This document shows, piece by piece, positions 16,195 through 24,772 of a stretch of DNA of 64,000 nucleotides (positions are counted from its first letter, which is position 1; every line of letters begins with the position of its first letter). This DNA comes from Victivallaceae bacterium. GTDB lineage: Bacteria; Verrucomicrobiota; Lentisphaeria; Victivallales; Victivallaceae. The position numbers and the translations under genes are program-made. The notes beneath the pieces were generated by a model. That model was not told the origin of the DNA and searched no databases. It saw nothing but the letters and a program-made list of their open reading frames with translations. The stretch lies in assembly GCA_016292515.1 (NCBI GenBank), contig JAEDIJ010000003.1, positions 1 through 64,000 on the forward strand, given 5' to 3'.

Positions 16195-17034
16195 GGCGCA
16201 AAAGAAAGGAAGCGCGACAATTGCGCCTTTGCCGAAGCACCAGAGCGCGATGCCGACGGCGAGAGCGACCCCGAATGCGACTCTTTGCCGTTTGATCTGG
16301 CGGTGATGCGCGATCGCGGAAATGCCGCCTGATATCACGCCTGCCAGCGCGGCGGCAAAGAGGATGAAAAACGCCCCTTTCCAGGAAAGCATCGCCGCGA
16401 CCGCCGCCGCCGCCTTGACATCTCCGCCGCCCAATATCTCACGCCGGGCGAGCCGTTTGCCGATCTGCGAAAAAATGGCGAGGGCAAGGTAGAAGCCGAT
16501 GCCTCCCGCCGCGGAAAACAGCATCGCTTCGAGCCGGTCGGGAGTTCCGAAGTTCAGGGGAAAACATCCGGCGAGGAGAATTCCGCCCAAAAATGCCGTC
16601 ACCGTCACGCCGCGCGGAATGACGCCGTAACGGAGATCGAACCACGCGATCGCGATCGCGAAATAGAGTGCGGCGCACCCCGGGATCAGGAAACTTTTTG
16701 GCGTCCAGTCGGCAAAGATCCCGGTCGCACCAAAAGCGGCAAAAAGCAGAGCCGTCGCAAGTTCGATGAAAAAGTAACGCGGCGAGTAGGGCGCGCGGCA
16801 ATAGCGGCAACGACCGCGCAGGATGAGAAAACTCAATACGGGCAGATTGTCGAACCAGGCGATTTTGTGCTGACAACTCGTACAGTGCGACGGCGTCGTC
16901 ACGACGGATTCGCCGCGCGGTATCCGCCAGAAACAGACGTTGAGGAAACTTCCGAGCGACGCTCCGACGAGGAAAAATCCGCATTCGACGATCCAGCGCG
17001 CAGCGGGAATGGAAAGATCGACCGTCATATCCAT
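16186..17034 (-). CDS. Prepilin peptidase (type IV leader peptidase)
   Basis: 282-residue membrane aspartyl protease of PilD/GspO type that cleaves and N-methylates type IV prepilins and pseudopilins. The N-terminal domain has GASLGSFLNVCFWRIPRGES and the two zinc-binding CxxC pairs (CTSC and CRYC). Catalytic aspartates are in AWFDLRYGVIP and GGGDVKAAAAVAAML. About seven membrane helices follow. The ATG at 17034 overlaps the aroE stop region (TGAGATGG). It closes the operon that begins with the two GspE ATPases. Confidence 0.93.
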   Translation of the reverse strand: MDMTVDLSIPAARWIVECGFFLVGASLGSFLNVCFWRIPRGESVVTTPSHCTSCQHKIAWFDNLPVLSFLILRGRCRYCRAPYSPRYFFIELATALLFAAFGATGIFADWTPKSFLIPGCAALYFAIAIAWFDLRYGVIPRGVTVTAFLGGILLAGCFPLNFGTPDRLEAMLFSAAGGIGFYLALAIFSQIGKRLARREILGGGDVKAAAAVAAMLSWKGAFFILFAAALAGVISGGISAIAHHRQIKRQRVAFGVALAVGIALWCFGKGAIVALPFFCALR

Positions 17035-17035
17035 C

Positions 17036-17878
17036 TCAAAGCAACCCCAGCGCGCGCCGCATTGCGTCGAGCGGCGCAGTTTTACCTGTCCAGATTTCAA
17101 ACGATGCCGCGCCCTGATGAAGCAGCATCGTTTTGCCGTCGGCGGCGGCGAGCCCGCGTTGCCGCGCCGTTTGCAGGAAAGGGGTGTCGCGGTAGACGAA
17201 ATCGAAAAAAGCCGCATCCGTTTCCGGGATCTCCAATATCGGCGGATCGTCGTCGTGCCAGCCGAGGGCGGTCGACTGGATGACGAGGTCGGCGTCGGCA
17301 AAGAAATGTTTGACATTTGCCGTGTCGGCAAAGGATGTCGCCGCGCTCTCCAGTTGCGGAAAGTTTTTTTGCAGTTGAAGTGCAAGTGATTGAGCGCGTT
17401 CCACCGTACGGTTGAGGAAAAAAATGCTTTTTGCGCCCTTGAAAGCGAGCGCGAAACTTGCCGCGCGCGCCGCGCCGCCCGCTCCGAGAAAGAGAATTTT
17501 TTTACCGTCGGGAGCGAAGTGCAACGTTTCCGCAAGCGCGCGCAAAACGCCCTCGCCGTCGGTCGAATCGCCGAAAATTCTGCCGTCGGCGATTTTAAGC
17601 GTGTTGACCGACTCCGTCGCGGCAGCGAATTTGCCGATCTCATCGACTCTTTGCGCCGCCGCTTCTTTGAGCGGTACGGTGACGTTGACGCCAAAGAGAT
17701 GATCGCGGGCAAAGGAGAAAAAATCGCCGATCTCCGCGAGACGCACGCGGCATCGTCCGTAGGGATCGCCCATTTGGTATGCGGCAAAGGCGGCGTTTTG
17801 CATCGCGGGCGATTGCGAGTGGTCGATCGGGTCGCCGATGACGCAGTAACGGCAGGAGACGAGCAGAGAGAGATCCAT
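17036..17878 (-). CDS. aroE: Shikimate dehydrogenase
   Basis: 280-residue NADPH-dependent enzyme reducing 3-dehydroshikimate in aromatic amino acid synthesis. Visible are the substrate motif GDPIDHSQSPAMQNAAF, NVTVPLKEAA with the catalytic Lys, ESVNTLK, the nucleotide-binding GAGGAARAASFAL, and the C-terminal GKTMLLHQGAASFEIWTG. The ATG at 17878 starts one base after the coaX stop. It sits inside an otherwise pilus/secretion operon. Confidence 0.95.
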   Translation of the reverse strand: MDLSLLVSCRYCVIGDPIDHSQSPAMQNAAFAAYQMGDPYGRCRVRLAEIGDFFSFARDHLFGVNVTVPLKEAAAQRVDEIGKFAAATESVNTLKIADGRIFGDSTDGEGVLRALAETLHFAPDGKKILFLGAGGAARAASFALAFKGAKSIFFLNRTVERAQSLALQLQKNFPQLESAATSFADTANVKHFFADADLVIQSTALGWHDDDPPILEIPETDAAFFDFVYRDTPFLQTARQRGLAAADGKTMLLHQGAASFEIWTGKTAPLDAMRRALGLL

Positions 17879-17879
17879 C

Positions 17880-18566
17880 TTATTTTTCCGCGGCGTAAAG
17901 GATCCCGTAGAGCGTGAAATTTTCCGGCGCCGGTTTGGCGTCGGGAAGTTCCGGCAGGAAAAAGGCGGCGTCCCCTCCGGTGACGACGACGTTTTTGACC
18001 GGGATGCGCGCCTTGGTCTTTGCCAGCAACTCCTTGACCATTCCGACGATGCCGCGGTCGATCCCGAAGCGGAGATTGCCGGTCGTGTCGTTGCCGAAAT
18101 CATTCGGAGCGTCGGGATAAAAAGGCAATTCCGGCAGTTGCGCCGTGCCGGTATTCAACGCCTGCCGCATCAACTTGCGCCCCGGCGCGATCGCTCCGCT
18201 GTAAAAGCGGCGTTGCGCGTCGAGGATCTCAAAGGTGATCGCCGTTCCGCAATCGATGACGAGCGCGGGAGTTTCAAAGAAGTGCGCGAGCGCAAAGGCG
18301 TTGGCGACGCGGTCGGCACCGAGTTTCGCGGCATCGACGCCGCTGAAATCAATGCTTTTATTGCAGTGCAGCGCGTCGATGAAATGCACGTCGCTCCGGG
18401 CGATGCGCGCCGATACTTCCGGGACGACCGAGGCGACCCATGTTTCGCCGCCGCCGAGCCATTGAGGGGTGATCTCCGCCGTGGAAATGGAAACAACACG
18501 CTCGAAACGCTGGTTTTGCCAGATTCCGAGTGTGCTGTGCGTATTGCCGATATTGAGCAGATTCAT
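17880..18566 (-). CDS. coaX: Type III pantothenate kinase
   Basis: 228-residue first enzyme of coenzyme A synthesis, of the CoaX type that differs from CoaA. Signatures are the N-terminal LLNIGNTHSTLG (phosphate loop), KLGADRVANAFAL, ALVIDCGTAITFEIL with the catalytic Asp, and GAIAPGRKLMRQAL. CoaX enzymes are common in groups without CoaA. It lies 7 bp after gspF and directly before aroE. Confidence 0.95.
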   Translation of the reverse strand: MNLLNIGNTHSTLGIWQNQRFERVVSISTAEITPQWLGGGETWVASVVPEVSARIARSDVHFIDALHCNKSIDFSGVDAAKLGADRVANAFALAHFFETPALVIDCGTAITFEILDAQRRFYSGAIAPGRKLMRQALNTGTAQLPELPFYPDAPNDFGNDTTGNLRFGIDRGIVGMVKELLAKTKARIPVKNVVVTGGDAAFFLPELPDAKPAPENFTLYGILYAAEK

Positions 18567-18573
18567 TGCTCCG

Positions 18574-19821
18574 TTACGACATCTTTTCGATGATCTTGAC
18601 CAACGGCATGAAAAGGGCGACGACGATGGTGCCGACGATGCCCGCCAGCGCGACGATCATCAAAGGCTCGATCAGCGAAGTGAGCGCGCCGACTTTGTTG
18701 TCGACTTCGTCCTCGTAGGTGTCGGCGATCTTGGTCAGCATTTCGGGGAGTTTACCGGTTTCCTCGCCGACTTCGACCATACTGATGACCATCGGTTCAA
18801 AGACTTTGGTCTTGCCGAGCGGATTGGCGATGCCTTCGCCCTCCTTGACGGCGGCGTGGACTTTGGTGATCGCCTTGGCGACGACTTCGTTGCCGCTCGT
18901 GTCCTTGACAATCGCGAGCGCGTTGAGCACCGGGACGCCGGACGCCATCAGCGTACCGAGCGTGCGGCTGAAACGCGAAACCGCCGTCTTGGAAACGATG
19001 CTGCCGAAAATCGGCATATGGTACTTCAAATAGTCGAGAATGTATTTCCCGACGGGAATTTTGCCAAAAAGCTTGAAAAAGAGAACGATCGCCGCGATGG
19101 TGATGAGGTAGATGTGCCAGCGGCTGACCAGAGTATTACTGACGTTGATGAAAAATTCGGTGATCGCCGGAAGCGGCTCGCCGGGCAGCAGATCGGCGAA
19201 GATCTTGCTGAAATTCGGGACGATGAAGACCATCAAACCGGCGACGGCGGCGAGCGAGATCGTCAGCACGACGATCGGGTAAATCATCGCCGATTTCACC
19301 TTGCCGGCGATGCGGGCGGCCTTTTCCATAAATCCCGCCAGACGGTCGAGGATCGTTTCCATCGCGCCGGAAGCCTCGCCGGCGCGTACCATATTGAGGT
19401 AAAGTTTGTCAAAGGATTTCGGATGCTGGGAAAGTGCTTCGGCAAAAGTCGAACCGCCTTCGACGGCGGCGACGATCTTGCCGAGGACGCCGCGCACCGC
19501 CGGATTGCGCGCCTGACGCTCCAAAGTCCGCAACGCGCGGATGAGCGGCAGACCGGCATCGAGCAGGATCGCCATCTGCCGCGTCAGAATGATCAATTCC
19601 TTGTGCGGGATGATCTGGGGACCGAAAGAGATGTTCATACCTCCCCCGGAGGATTTCGCTTTTTTCGCCGCCGGTTTGCTGGTGACCGCCGGCTTGATCG
19701 AAGTGGGGAAAAGCCCTTTCTTTTTCAACTCTTGAAGCGCGACTTCTTCGCTGGGCGCCTTGATGGTGCTCTTTTTTTCGCGCCCCTTGCTGTCCATGGC
19801 AACGTAATCATATTGTGGCAT
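18574..19821 (-). CDS. Type II secretion / type IV pilus platform protein GspF/PilC
   Basis: 415-residue inner-membrane platform protein. Two tandem GspF domains are visible: LTRQMAILLDAGLPLIRALRTLERQ and FSRTLGTLMASGVPVLNALAIVKDT mark their starts, with MVRAGEASGAMETILDRLAGFMEK and MVEVGEETGKLPEMLTKIADTYE at their ends. Three membrane helices are evident (KSAMIYPIVVLTISLAAVAG and others). The N-terminus YDYVAMDSKGREKKSTI is the usual PilC start. AGGAG precedes the ATG. It works with the two ATPases just upstream. Confidence 0.95.
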   Translation of the reverse strand: MPQYDYVAMDSKGREKKSTIKAPSEEVALQELKKKGLFPTSIKPAVTSKPAAKKAKSSGGGMNISFGPQIIPHKELIILTRQMAILLDAGLPLIRALRTLERQARNPAVRGVLGKIVAAVEGGSTFAEALSQHPKSFDKLYLNMVRAGEASGAMETILDRLAGFMEKAARIAGKVKSAMIYPIVVLTISLAAVAGLMVFIVPNFSKIFADLLPGEPLPAITEFFINVSNTLVSRWHIYLITIAAIVLFFKLFGKIPVGKYILDYLKYHMPIFGSIVSKTAVSRFSRTLGTLMASGVPVLNALAIVKDTSGNEVVAKAITKVHAAVKEGEGIANPLGKTKVFEPMVISMVEVGEETGKLPEMLTKIADTYEDEVDNKVGALTSLIEPLMIVALAGIVGTIVVALFMPLVKIIEKMS

Positions 19822-19858
19822 TGACGGAAACTCCTTATGCTGTTACCGTTATGTGTTT

Positions 19859-21547
19859 TTATGTATAGCGCACGACTTCGTCGACGCTGGTTTCCCCGTT
19901 GAAGATCGCCTGAAGCCCGTCTTCGCGCAGCGGCCGCATGCCGAGCGCGATCGCGCGGTCGCGCAACACGTTGGTCGGCACGTTGTTGGAGATCATTTCG
20001 CGCAGATCCTGATTGATGACCATCAATTCGGTCAACGCCTTGCGTCCCTTGTAGCCGGTGTTGTTGCACTTGGGACAGCCTTTGCCGTAGCAGAACTGGA
20101 TCCCCTCGACCTGACCGCGCTCCAAACCGAGACGGTCGAGGTCGTTGTCGTTGGGCTCGTAGAATTCGATGCAGTTTTTGCAGACGCGGCGGATGAGCCG
20201 CTGACCGAGGACGCCGACGAGCGACGAGGCGATCAGAAACGGCTCGACGCCCATATCGATGAGACGCGTGACTGTACTTGCGGCGTCGTTGGTGTGCAAC
20301 GTGCTGAAAACGAAGTGTCCGGTAAGCGACGCTTCGATCGCGATCTGCGCCGTTTCAAAGTCGCGGATCTCACCGACGAGAATGCGGTCGGGGTCCTGAC
20401 GCAAAAAGGCGCGCAACGCCTTTTGAAAGGTCATCCCCACGGCGTCGTTGATCGGGCATTGGATGATGCCTTCGATGTCGTATTCGACCGGGTCTTCGGC
20501 GGTGAGGAGTTTGTCTTCGACGCGGTTGATCTCGCCGAGCGCCGAGTAGAGCGTCGTCGTCTTGCCGGAGCCGGTCGGCCCGGTGACGAGGAGAATGCCC
20601 GTCGGCATATTGATGAGTTCGCGCAACTGGGCGAGCACGTCGGTGCCGATACCGAGCGAATCCAGTTGCAGATTGACGACGGTGCGGTCAAGCACGCGGA
20701 GCACGACGGATTCACCGTGGGTCGTCGGCAGACAGGATACACGCAAGTCGATCTGGCGGCCGTTGAGTTTCAACTGGATACGACCGTCCTGCGGCCGCCG
20801 TCTTTCGGAAATGTTCAAGCCGGAAATGATCTTGATACGGCTGATGACGGGCAGAGCCAGTCCGCGCGGCGGCGGCGGCATTTCAAAGAGCGCGCCGTCG
20901 ACCCGGTAACGGATGCGGAAGTTCTTTTCAAACGGCTCGAAGTGGATGTCCGACGCTTTGTCGCGGATCGCCTGCCGCAAGACGACATCGACGAATTTGA
21001 TGATCGGCGCTTCGTTGGCGGCTTCTTCGCTCGCGGCTTCGTCGACCGTGTATTCCTTGGTGCCGATTTCGGCGACGATGTCGGCGACGGAGTCGACTTT
21101 TTCCGGATAGTAGCGGTCGAGTTCCTTGTCGAAAGCTTCGGGATCGCAGACGACGGGGAGAATGTCCCCGCCGAGGATGAAACGCATTTTTTCGACCAAC
21201 TGGTAATTGAGCGGCTCGCGCATCGCGACGTGGAGCGTCCCGGCGTCTTCCTTCAACGGAATGGCGCGGTTGGAACGCGCAAACTCGTTTTCAAAGCGGC
21301 CGATGGTATCCTGCGGGATATCGGTCTCGGCGGGATTCCAGACGTAACTGCCGAGGCTTTCCGCCATCATATCGAGCATTTCCTGCCGGGTGAAAAGCCC
21401 GAAATTCTCGATGACCTGCATCGCGTCCTTGCCGCTGGCTTCGCACTCCTCGGCAACCTCTTTCAAGTGTCCGGCAAGCTCGTGATCGGAGGTGCCGCGT
21501 TCGCTTTTCAAGAGGTCGATGAGAGCAGAACTTTCAATGTCAAGCAT
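19859..21547 (-). CDS. GspE/PilB-family assembly ATPase, second in tandem
   Basis: 562-residue cytoplasmic hexameric ATPase powering pilus or pseudopilus assembly. An N-terminal MshEN-like region is followed by SDIHFEPFEKNFRIRYRVDG, Walker A GPTGSGKTTTLYSAL, the Asp box, QALRAFLRQDPDRILVGEIRD-type Walker B, FSTLHTNDAASTVTRLIDMG, and a zinc site (CKNC and CPKC). GGGAGG precedes the ATG. It is paralogous to the preceding ATPase gene. Confidence 0.94.
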   Translation of the reverse strand: MLDIESSALIDLLKSERGTSDHELAGHLKEVAEECEASGKDAMQVIENFGLFTRQEMLDMMAESLGSYVWNPAETDIPQDTIGRFENEFARSNRAIPLKEDAGTLHVAMREPLNYQLVEKMRFILGGDILPVVCDPEAFDKELDRYYPEKVDSVADIVAEIGTKEYTVDEAASEEAANEAPIIKFVDVVLRQAIRDKASDIHFEPFEKNFRIRYRVDGALFEMPPPPRGLALPVISRIKIISGLNISERRRPQDGRIQLKLNGRQIDLRVSCLPTTHGESVVLRVLDRTVVNLQLDSLGIGTDVLAQLRELINMPTGILLVTGPTGSGKTTTLYSALGEINRVEDKLLTAEDPVEYDIEGIIQCPINDAVGMTFQKALRAFLRQDPDRILVGEIRDFETAQIAIEASLTGHFVFSTLHTNDAASTVTRLIDMGVEPFLIASSLVGVLGQRLIRRVCKNCIEFYEPNDNDLDRLGLERGQVEGIQFCYGKGCPKCNNTGYKGRKALTELMVINQDLREMISNNVPTNVLRDRAIALGMRPLREDGLQAIFNGETSVDEVVRYT

Positions 21548-21561
21548 ATTGCGTTACCTCC

Positions 21562-23277
21562 CTAACATTCATCGCGCAACGTGACGAAAATGACGTCTTC
21601 GAGCGTCGCGATCCCGGCTTCCGCCTTGCGGAGCGCGTCGTCGCGGAGCGACCGCATCCCGTTGCGCCGCGCGTACTCGCGGATGCGTCCGCTGGTCTCG
21701 TTGGCGAAAATGAGTTTTCCGATATCTTCACTGATGACGAAAATTTCGTAGATGCCGATCCGCCCCTTGTAGCCGGTGAAACCGCATTCGCGGCAACCTT
21801 TGCCCTTGTAGAACTGACGGCCGGCGAGGTATTCGTCGCTCAAACCGAGCATTCTCTGCTCGACCTTGGTCGGCGTGTAGGGCGCCTTGCAGTGCGGGCA
21901 AATGCGGCGGAGCAATCGCTGCGCCATCACCGCGCGGAGCGAAGTTGCCACCAGAAACGGTTTTACGCCCATATCGATGAGACGCGTGATCGCGCCCGGC
22001 GCGTCGTTGGTGTGCAAGGTGCTGAAAACCAAGTGACCGGTGAGCGACGCGTTGATCGCAATCTCCGCCGTTTCCAGGTCGCGGATCTCACCGATCATGA
22101 TGATGTTGGGCGCCTGACGGAGCATAGACCGCAGCGCGGCGGCAAACGTCATATCGACGTAACGGTCGACCTGTACCTGGTTGATACCGGGCAACTGATA
22201 CTCGACCGGGTCTTCGACGGTGATGAGTTTGCGCGCCGGCGTGTTGATCGTATTCAAAAACGCGTAAAGCGACGTCGTTTTGCCGGAACCGGTCGGGCCG
22301 GTGACGAGGAAAATGCCGTCGGGGTAGTTGATGATCTTGTTGACGAGGTCGAGGTCGTCGGCGTAGAAACCGAGTTTCGGGATGTCGAGCTGGATGCTCG
22401 ATTTATCCAGGATACGCATCACGATGCTTTCTCCGAAAATCGTCGGGATCGACGATACACGCAAGTCGATGTCCTTGTCGCCGACGGAGATCTGGATGCG
22501 TCCGTCCTGCGGGATGCGCTTTTCGGTGATGTCTAAATGCGCCATGATCTTGACGCGGGAAGTGAAGTTCGCCTGCAAATACTTCGGCGGTCCGGGGATC
22601 TCGCGGAGCGCGCCGTCGATGCGGTAGCGCACGCGGTAGCGTTTTTCCATCGGTTCGAGGTGGATATCGGAGGCGCGCATTTTGTAGGCGTCGAGGATGA
22701 GTTTGGTCACCAGCCGGATGATCGGCGCCGCGTCGTCGCCCTCCACCGCCTCCATTCCCGCCTGATCGTCGAGGATCTCCAATTCGTCCTCGTCCTGCTT
22801 GACCGCCTTGCGGGTGGCGTTTTCCTCCTCCTCGACGAAGTAGCGGTCGATGAGGCGTTTGATCTGCTTCTGGGGAGCGACGACCTCCTCGACTTCGCCG
22901 CCGTAGATGTAGCGGATCGTGTCGAGCGTTTCCATATCGGTCGGATCGCTCATCGCGACGATCAGGATGTCGTCGTGAAGCATCACCGGCACCACGTTGT
23001 AGTGGCGCACGACTTCGGTCGAGAGTTTGGAACGCACTTCGAGCGGGATCTCATACCCGTCGAGATCCATCAGCTCGACGCCGTACTGCTGGGCGAGCAT
23101 CGTGAGCAGATCGACTTCGCTGATAATGTCGTTTTTGATCAGCAGATCGACCGGGCTCACCGGGGTGCCTTTCTCCTCGGAATCCAGTGCCGCCTGCTTG
23201 GCGGCGAGGATGTTGTCGGCGGAGACCATCCCGTTCTCTTGGAGCAGCATCAGAATGTAATCGGTATCCTGTGCCAA
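21562..23277 (-). CDS. GspE/PilB-family assembly ATPase, first in tandem
   Basis: 571-residue ATPase of the same family as its neighbour. An N-terminal MshEN domain (residues 1-150) precedes SDIHLEPMEKRYRVRYRIDG, Walker A GPTGSGKTTSLYAFL, MLRQAPNIIMIGEIRDLETAE, FSTLHTNDAPGAITRLIDMG and the CPHC/CREC zinc tetrad. The start is a TTG at 23277, supported by AAGGTGA six bases upstream; no ATG fits. An acidic insert (EEEENATRKAVKQDEDELEILD in part) distinguishes it from the second ATPase. Promoter at 23319-23347. Confidence 0.94.
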   Translation of the reverse strand: MAQDTDYILMLLQENGMVSADNILAAKQAALDSEEKGTPVSPVDLLIKNDIISEVDLLTMLAQQYGVELMDLDGYEIPLEVRSKLSTEVVRHYNVVPVMLHDDILIVAMSDPTDMETLDTIRYIYGGEVEEVVAPQKQIKRLIDRYFVEEEENATRKAVKQDEDELEILDDQAGMEAVEGDDAAPIIRLVTKLILDAYKMRASDIHLEPMEKRYRVRYRIDGALREIPGPPKYLQANFTSRVKIMAHLDITEKRIPQDGRIQISVGDKDIDLRVSSIPTIFGESIVMRILDKSSIQLDIPKLGFYADDLDLVNKIINYPDGIFLVTGPTGSGKTTSLYAFLNTINTPARKLITVEDPVEYQLPGINQVQVDRYVDMTFAAALRSMLRQAPNIIMIGEIRDLETAEIAINASLTGHLVFSTLHTNDAPGAITRLIDMGVKPFLVATSLRAVMAQRLLRRICPHCKAPYTPTKVEQRMLGLSDEYLAGRQFYKGKGCRECGFTGYKGRIGIYEIFVISEDIGKLIFANETSGRIREYARRNGMRSLRDDALRKAEAGIATLEDVIFVTLRDEC

Positions 23278-23318
23278 AATATCACCTTGTTTTTAGTTGA
23301 AAATGAAGCTTGTCAATG

Positions 23319-23347
23319 AAAATACAACTTCGCGCGCGAAAAGTCAA
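23319..23347 (-). promoter_or_regulatory. Promoter of the pilus/secretion operon
   Basis: Minus-strand TTGACT (23347-23342), 17-bp spacer, TATTTT (23324-23319). The spacer contains the perfect palindrome TTCGCGCGCGAA (23329-23340), a possible operator. Confidence 0.7.
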
Positions 23348-23396
23348 GCCGTTTATCGGAAAAATCAAGCCTTTTTCCGCATTGCGCGTTGTGGAA

Positions 23397-23425
23397 TTGA
23401 AAAGTCCGCGTTGTTGATGTATTTT
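23397..23425 (+). promoter_or_regulatory. Promoter of the class II aldolase-like gene
   Basis: TTGAAA (23397-23402), 17-bp spacer, TATTTT (23420-23425). An overlapping TATAAT at 23424-23429 could serve instead. It is divergent from the secretion operon promoter. Confidence 0.62.
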
Positions 23426-23478
23426 ATAATGAGGATAAAAAAGAACCGTCAAACCCCTGAAAGGAAAGGAATTTCATT

Positions 23479-24753
23479 ATGGCGATCGAATACACTCATC
23501 CGAGCAAACTTCTGGTCGACGCGTTGCAGCGCGTCTACGATTACGGGATGACCACGACCAGCGGCGGCAACATCTCGATCAAGGACGAGGAGGGCAACAT
23601 CTGGATCACGCCGAGCGGCATCGACAAAGGCACGCTCACTCCGGCGGACATCATGAAAGTCACCCCCTCCGGCGAAAAGATCGGTTGCCACACGCCCAGC
23701 TGCGAACTGCCTTTCCACAGCGAAGTTTATCACCGCCGTCCCGACGTCAACGTCGTGTTGCACGCGCACTCGCCCTCGCTCGTCGCATTCAGTCTCGTCG
23801 GCAAAAGCCCCGACGCCGCGTGGGTGCCCGGCGCGGAAAAGATCTGCGGCAAGATCGTCTTTTCGCGTTACGACATCCCGGGGAGCATTTCGCTCGGCAA
23901 GATCATTTCCGAGGAATTCGCCAAGGGTGCCGACTGCGTGATGATGGAAAATCACGGTGCGGTCGTCTGCGGCAAGACGATCGACGAGGCTTTCGCCCGC
24001 TTTGAAACGCTCGATTTCCTCGCCCGGACCCAGATCCAGGCGTCGGGCTTGACCAATCCCCCCGTGTTGCCCCAAGCCAAGTGCTGTGAGATCAAGTGGG
24101 AAACCTTTGCTCCCGTTTCCGCTTCGCCCGCCGAATGCGCCTTGCGCGACAGCATCGTCAAATTCGCCGCGCGGCTTTACCGTCAGCGGCTGGTCTATAC
24201 GGGAAGTCTCACGCTTTCCGCCCAAATTTCCGGAGATGATTTCCTCGTGACGCCCAAGGGCTTTGACCCGCTCAAACTCGCCGCCGCCGACAGCGTCCGG
24301 ATTCAGAACGGCCGTTGCGAAGAAGGCAAGACGCCCGCTTGCTTCGCCAAACTCTGCCGCGAGGTCTACCGCCGGTACGACTGGGCGCACGCCCTCATCG
24401 CGACCAAGTCGCCCAACTTGATGGCGTTCGCCTGTACCGCGTCGGAATTGGACAGCCGGATGATCCCCGAGAGTTACATCCAATTGCGCGATATGCCGGT
24501 CGTGAAATACGCCGACTTCGCCGCCGATTTTATGACGGCGGTCGAAAAGATCACTCCGGCGACCCCCGTCGTCATCATCGAAAACGTCGGCGTGATCGCC
24601 GTCGGCAAGAATCTGACGCAGGCTTTCGACCGTCTGGAAGTTTCCGATTTCACCGCCAACTGCATTTTGCTGGCGCGTCGTCTCGGCACGGTCAAACCGA
24701 TCAATCAGGCGCAGGTCGACGAGATCATCGACACATTCAAATTGCCCCGGTAA
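23479..24753 (+). CDS. Class II aldolase/adducin-family protein with duplicated domain
   Basis: 424 residues made of two tandem class II aldolase domains. Domain 1 (about 1-200) keeps the catalytic pattern: TTSGGNISIK, ITPSGIDKG, the acidic residue in CELPFHSEVYHRR, the zinc-binding HAHSPS, and the third His in ENHGAVV. Domain 2 (about 215-424) follows the same fold (GSLTLSAQ, VTPKGFDP, ATKSPNLMAF, ENVGVIAVG) but all three zinc ligands are replaced, so it looks catalytically dead. The family splits sugar phosphates such as fuculose-1-phosphate or acts as an epimerase; the substrate is unknown. Confidence 0.85.
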   Translation: MAIEYTHPSKLLVDALQRVYDYGMTTTSGGNISIKDEEGNIWITPSGIDKGTLTPADIMKVTPSGEKIGCHTPSCELPFHSEVYHRRPDVNVVLHAHSPSLVAFSLVGKSPDAAWVPGAEKICGKIVFSRYDIPGSISLGKIISEEFAKGADCVMMENHGAVVCGKTIDEAFARFETLDFLARTQIQASGLTNPPVLPQAKCCEIKWETFAPVSASPAECALRDSIVKFAARLYRQRLVYTGSLTLSAQISGDDFLVTPKGFDPLKLAAADSVRIQNGRCEEGKTPACFAKLCREVYRRYDWAHALIATKSPNLMAFACTASELDSRMIPESYIQLRDMPVVKYADFAADFMTAVEKITPATPVVIIENVGVIAVGKNLTQAFDRLEVSDFTANCILLARRLGTVKPINQAQVDEIIDTFKLPR

Positions 24754-24772
24754 TCAGGGGAAATCCCCGGTT

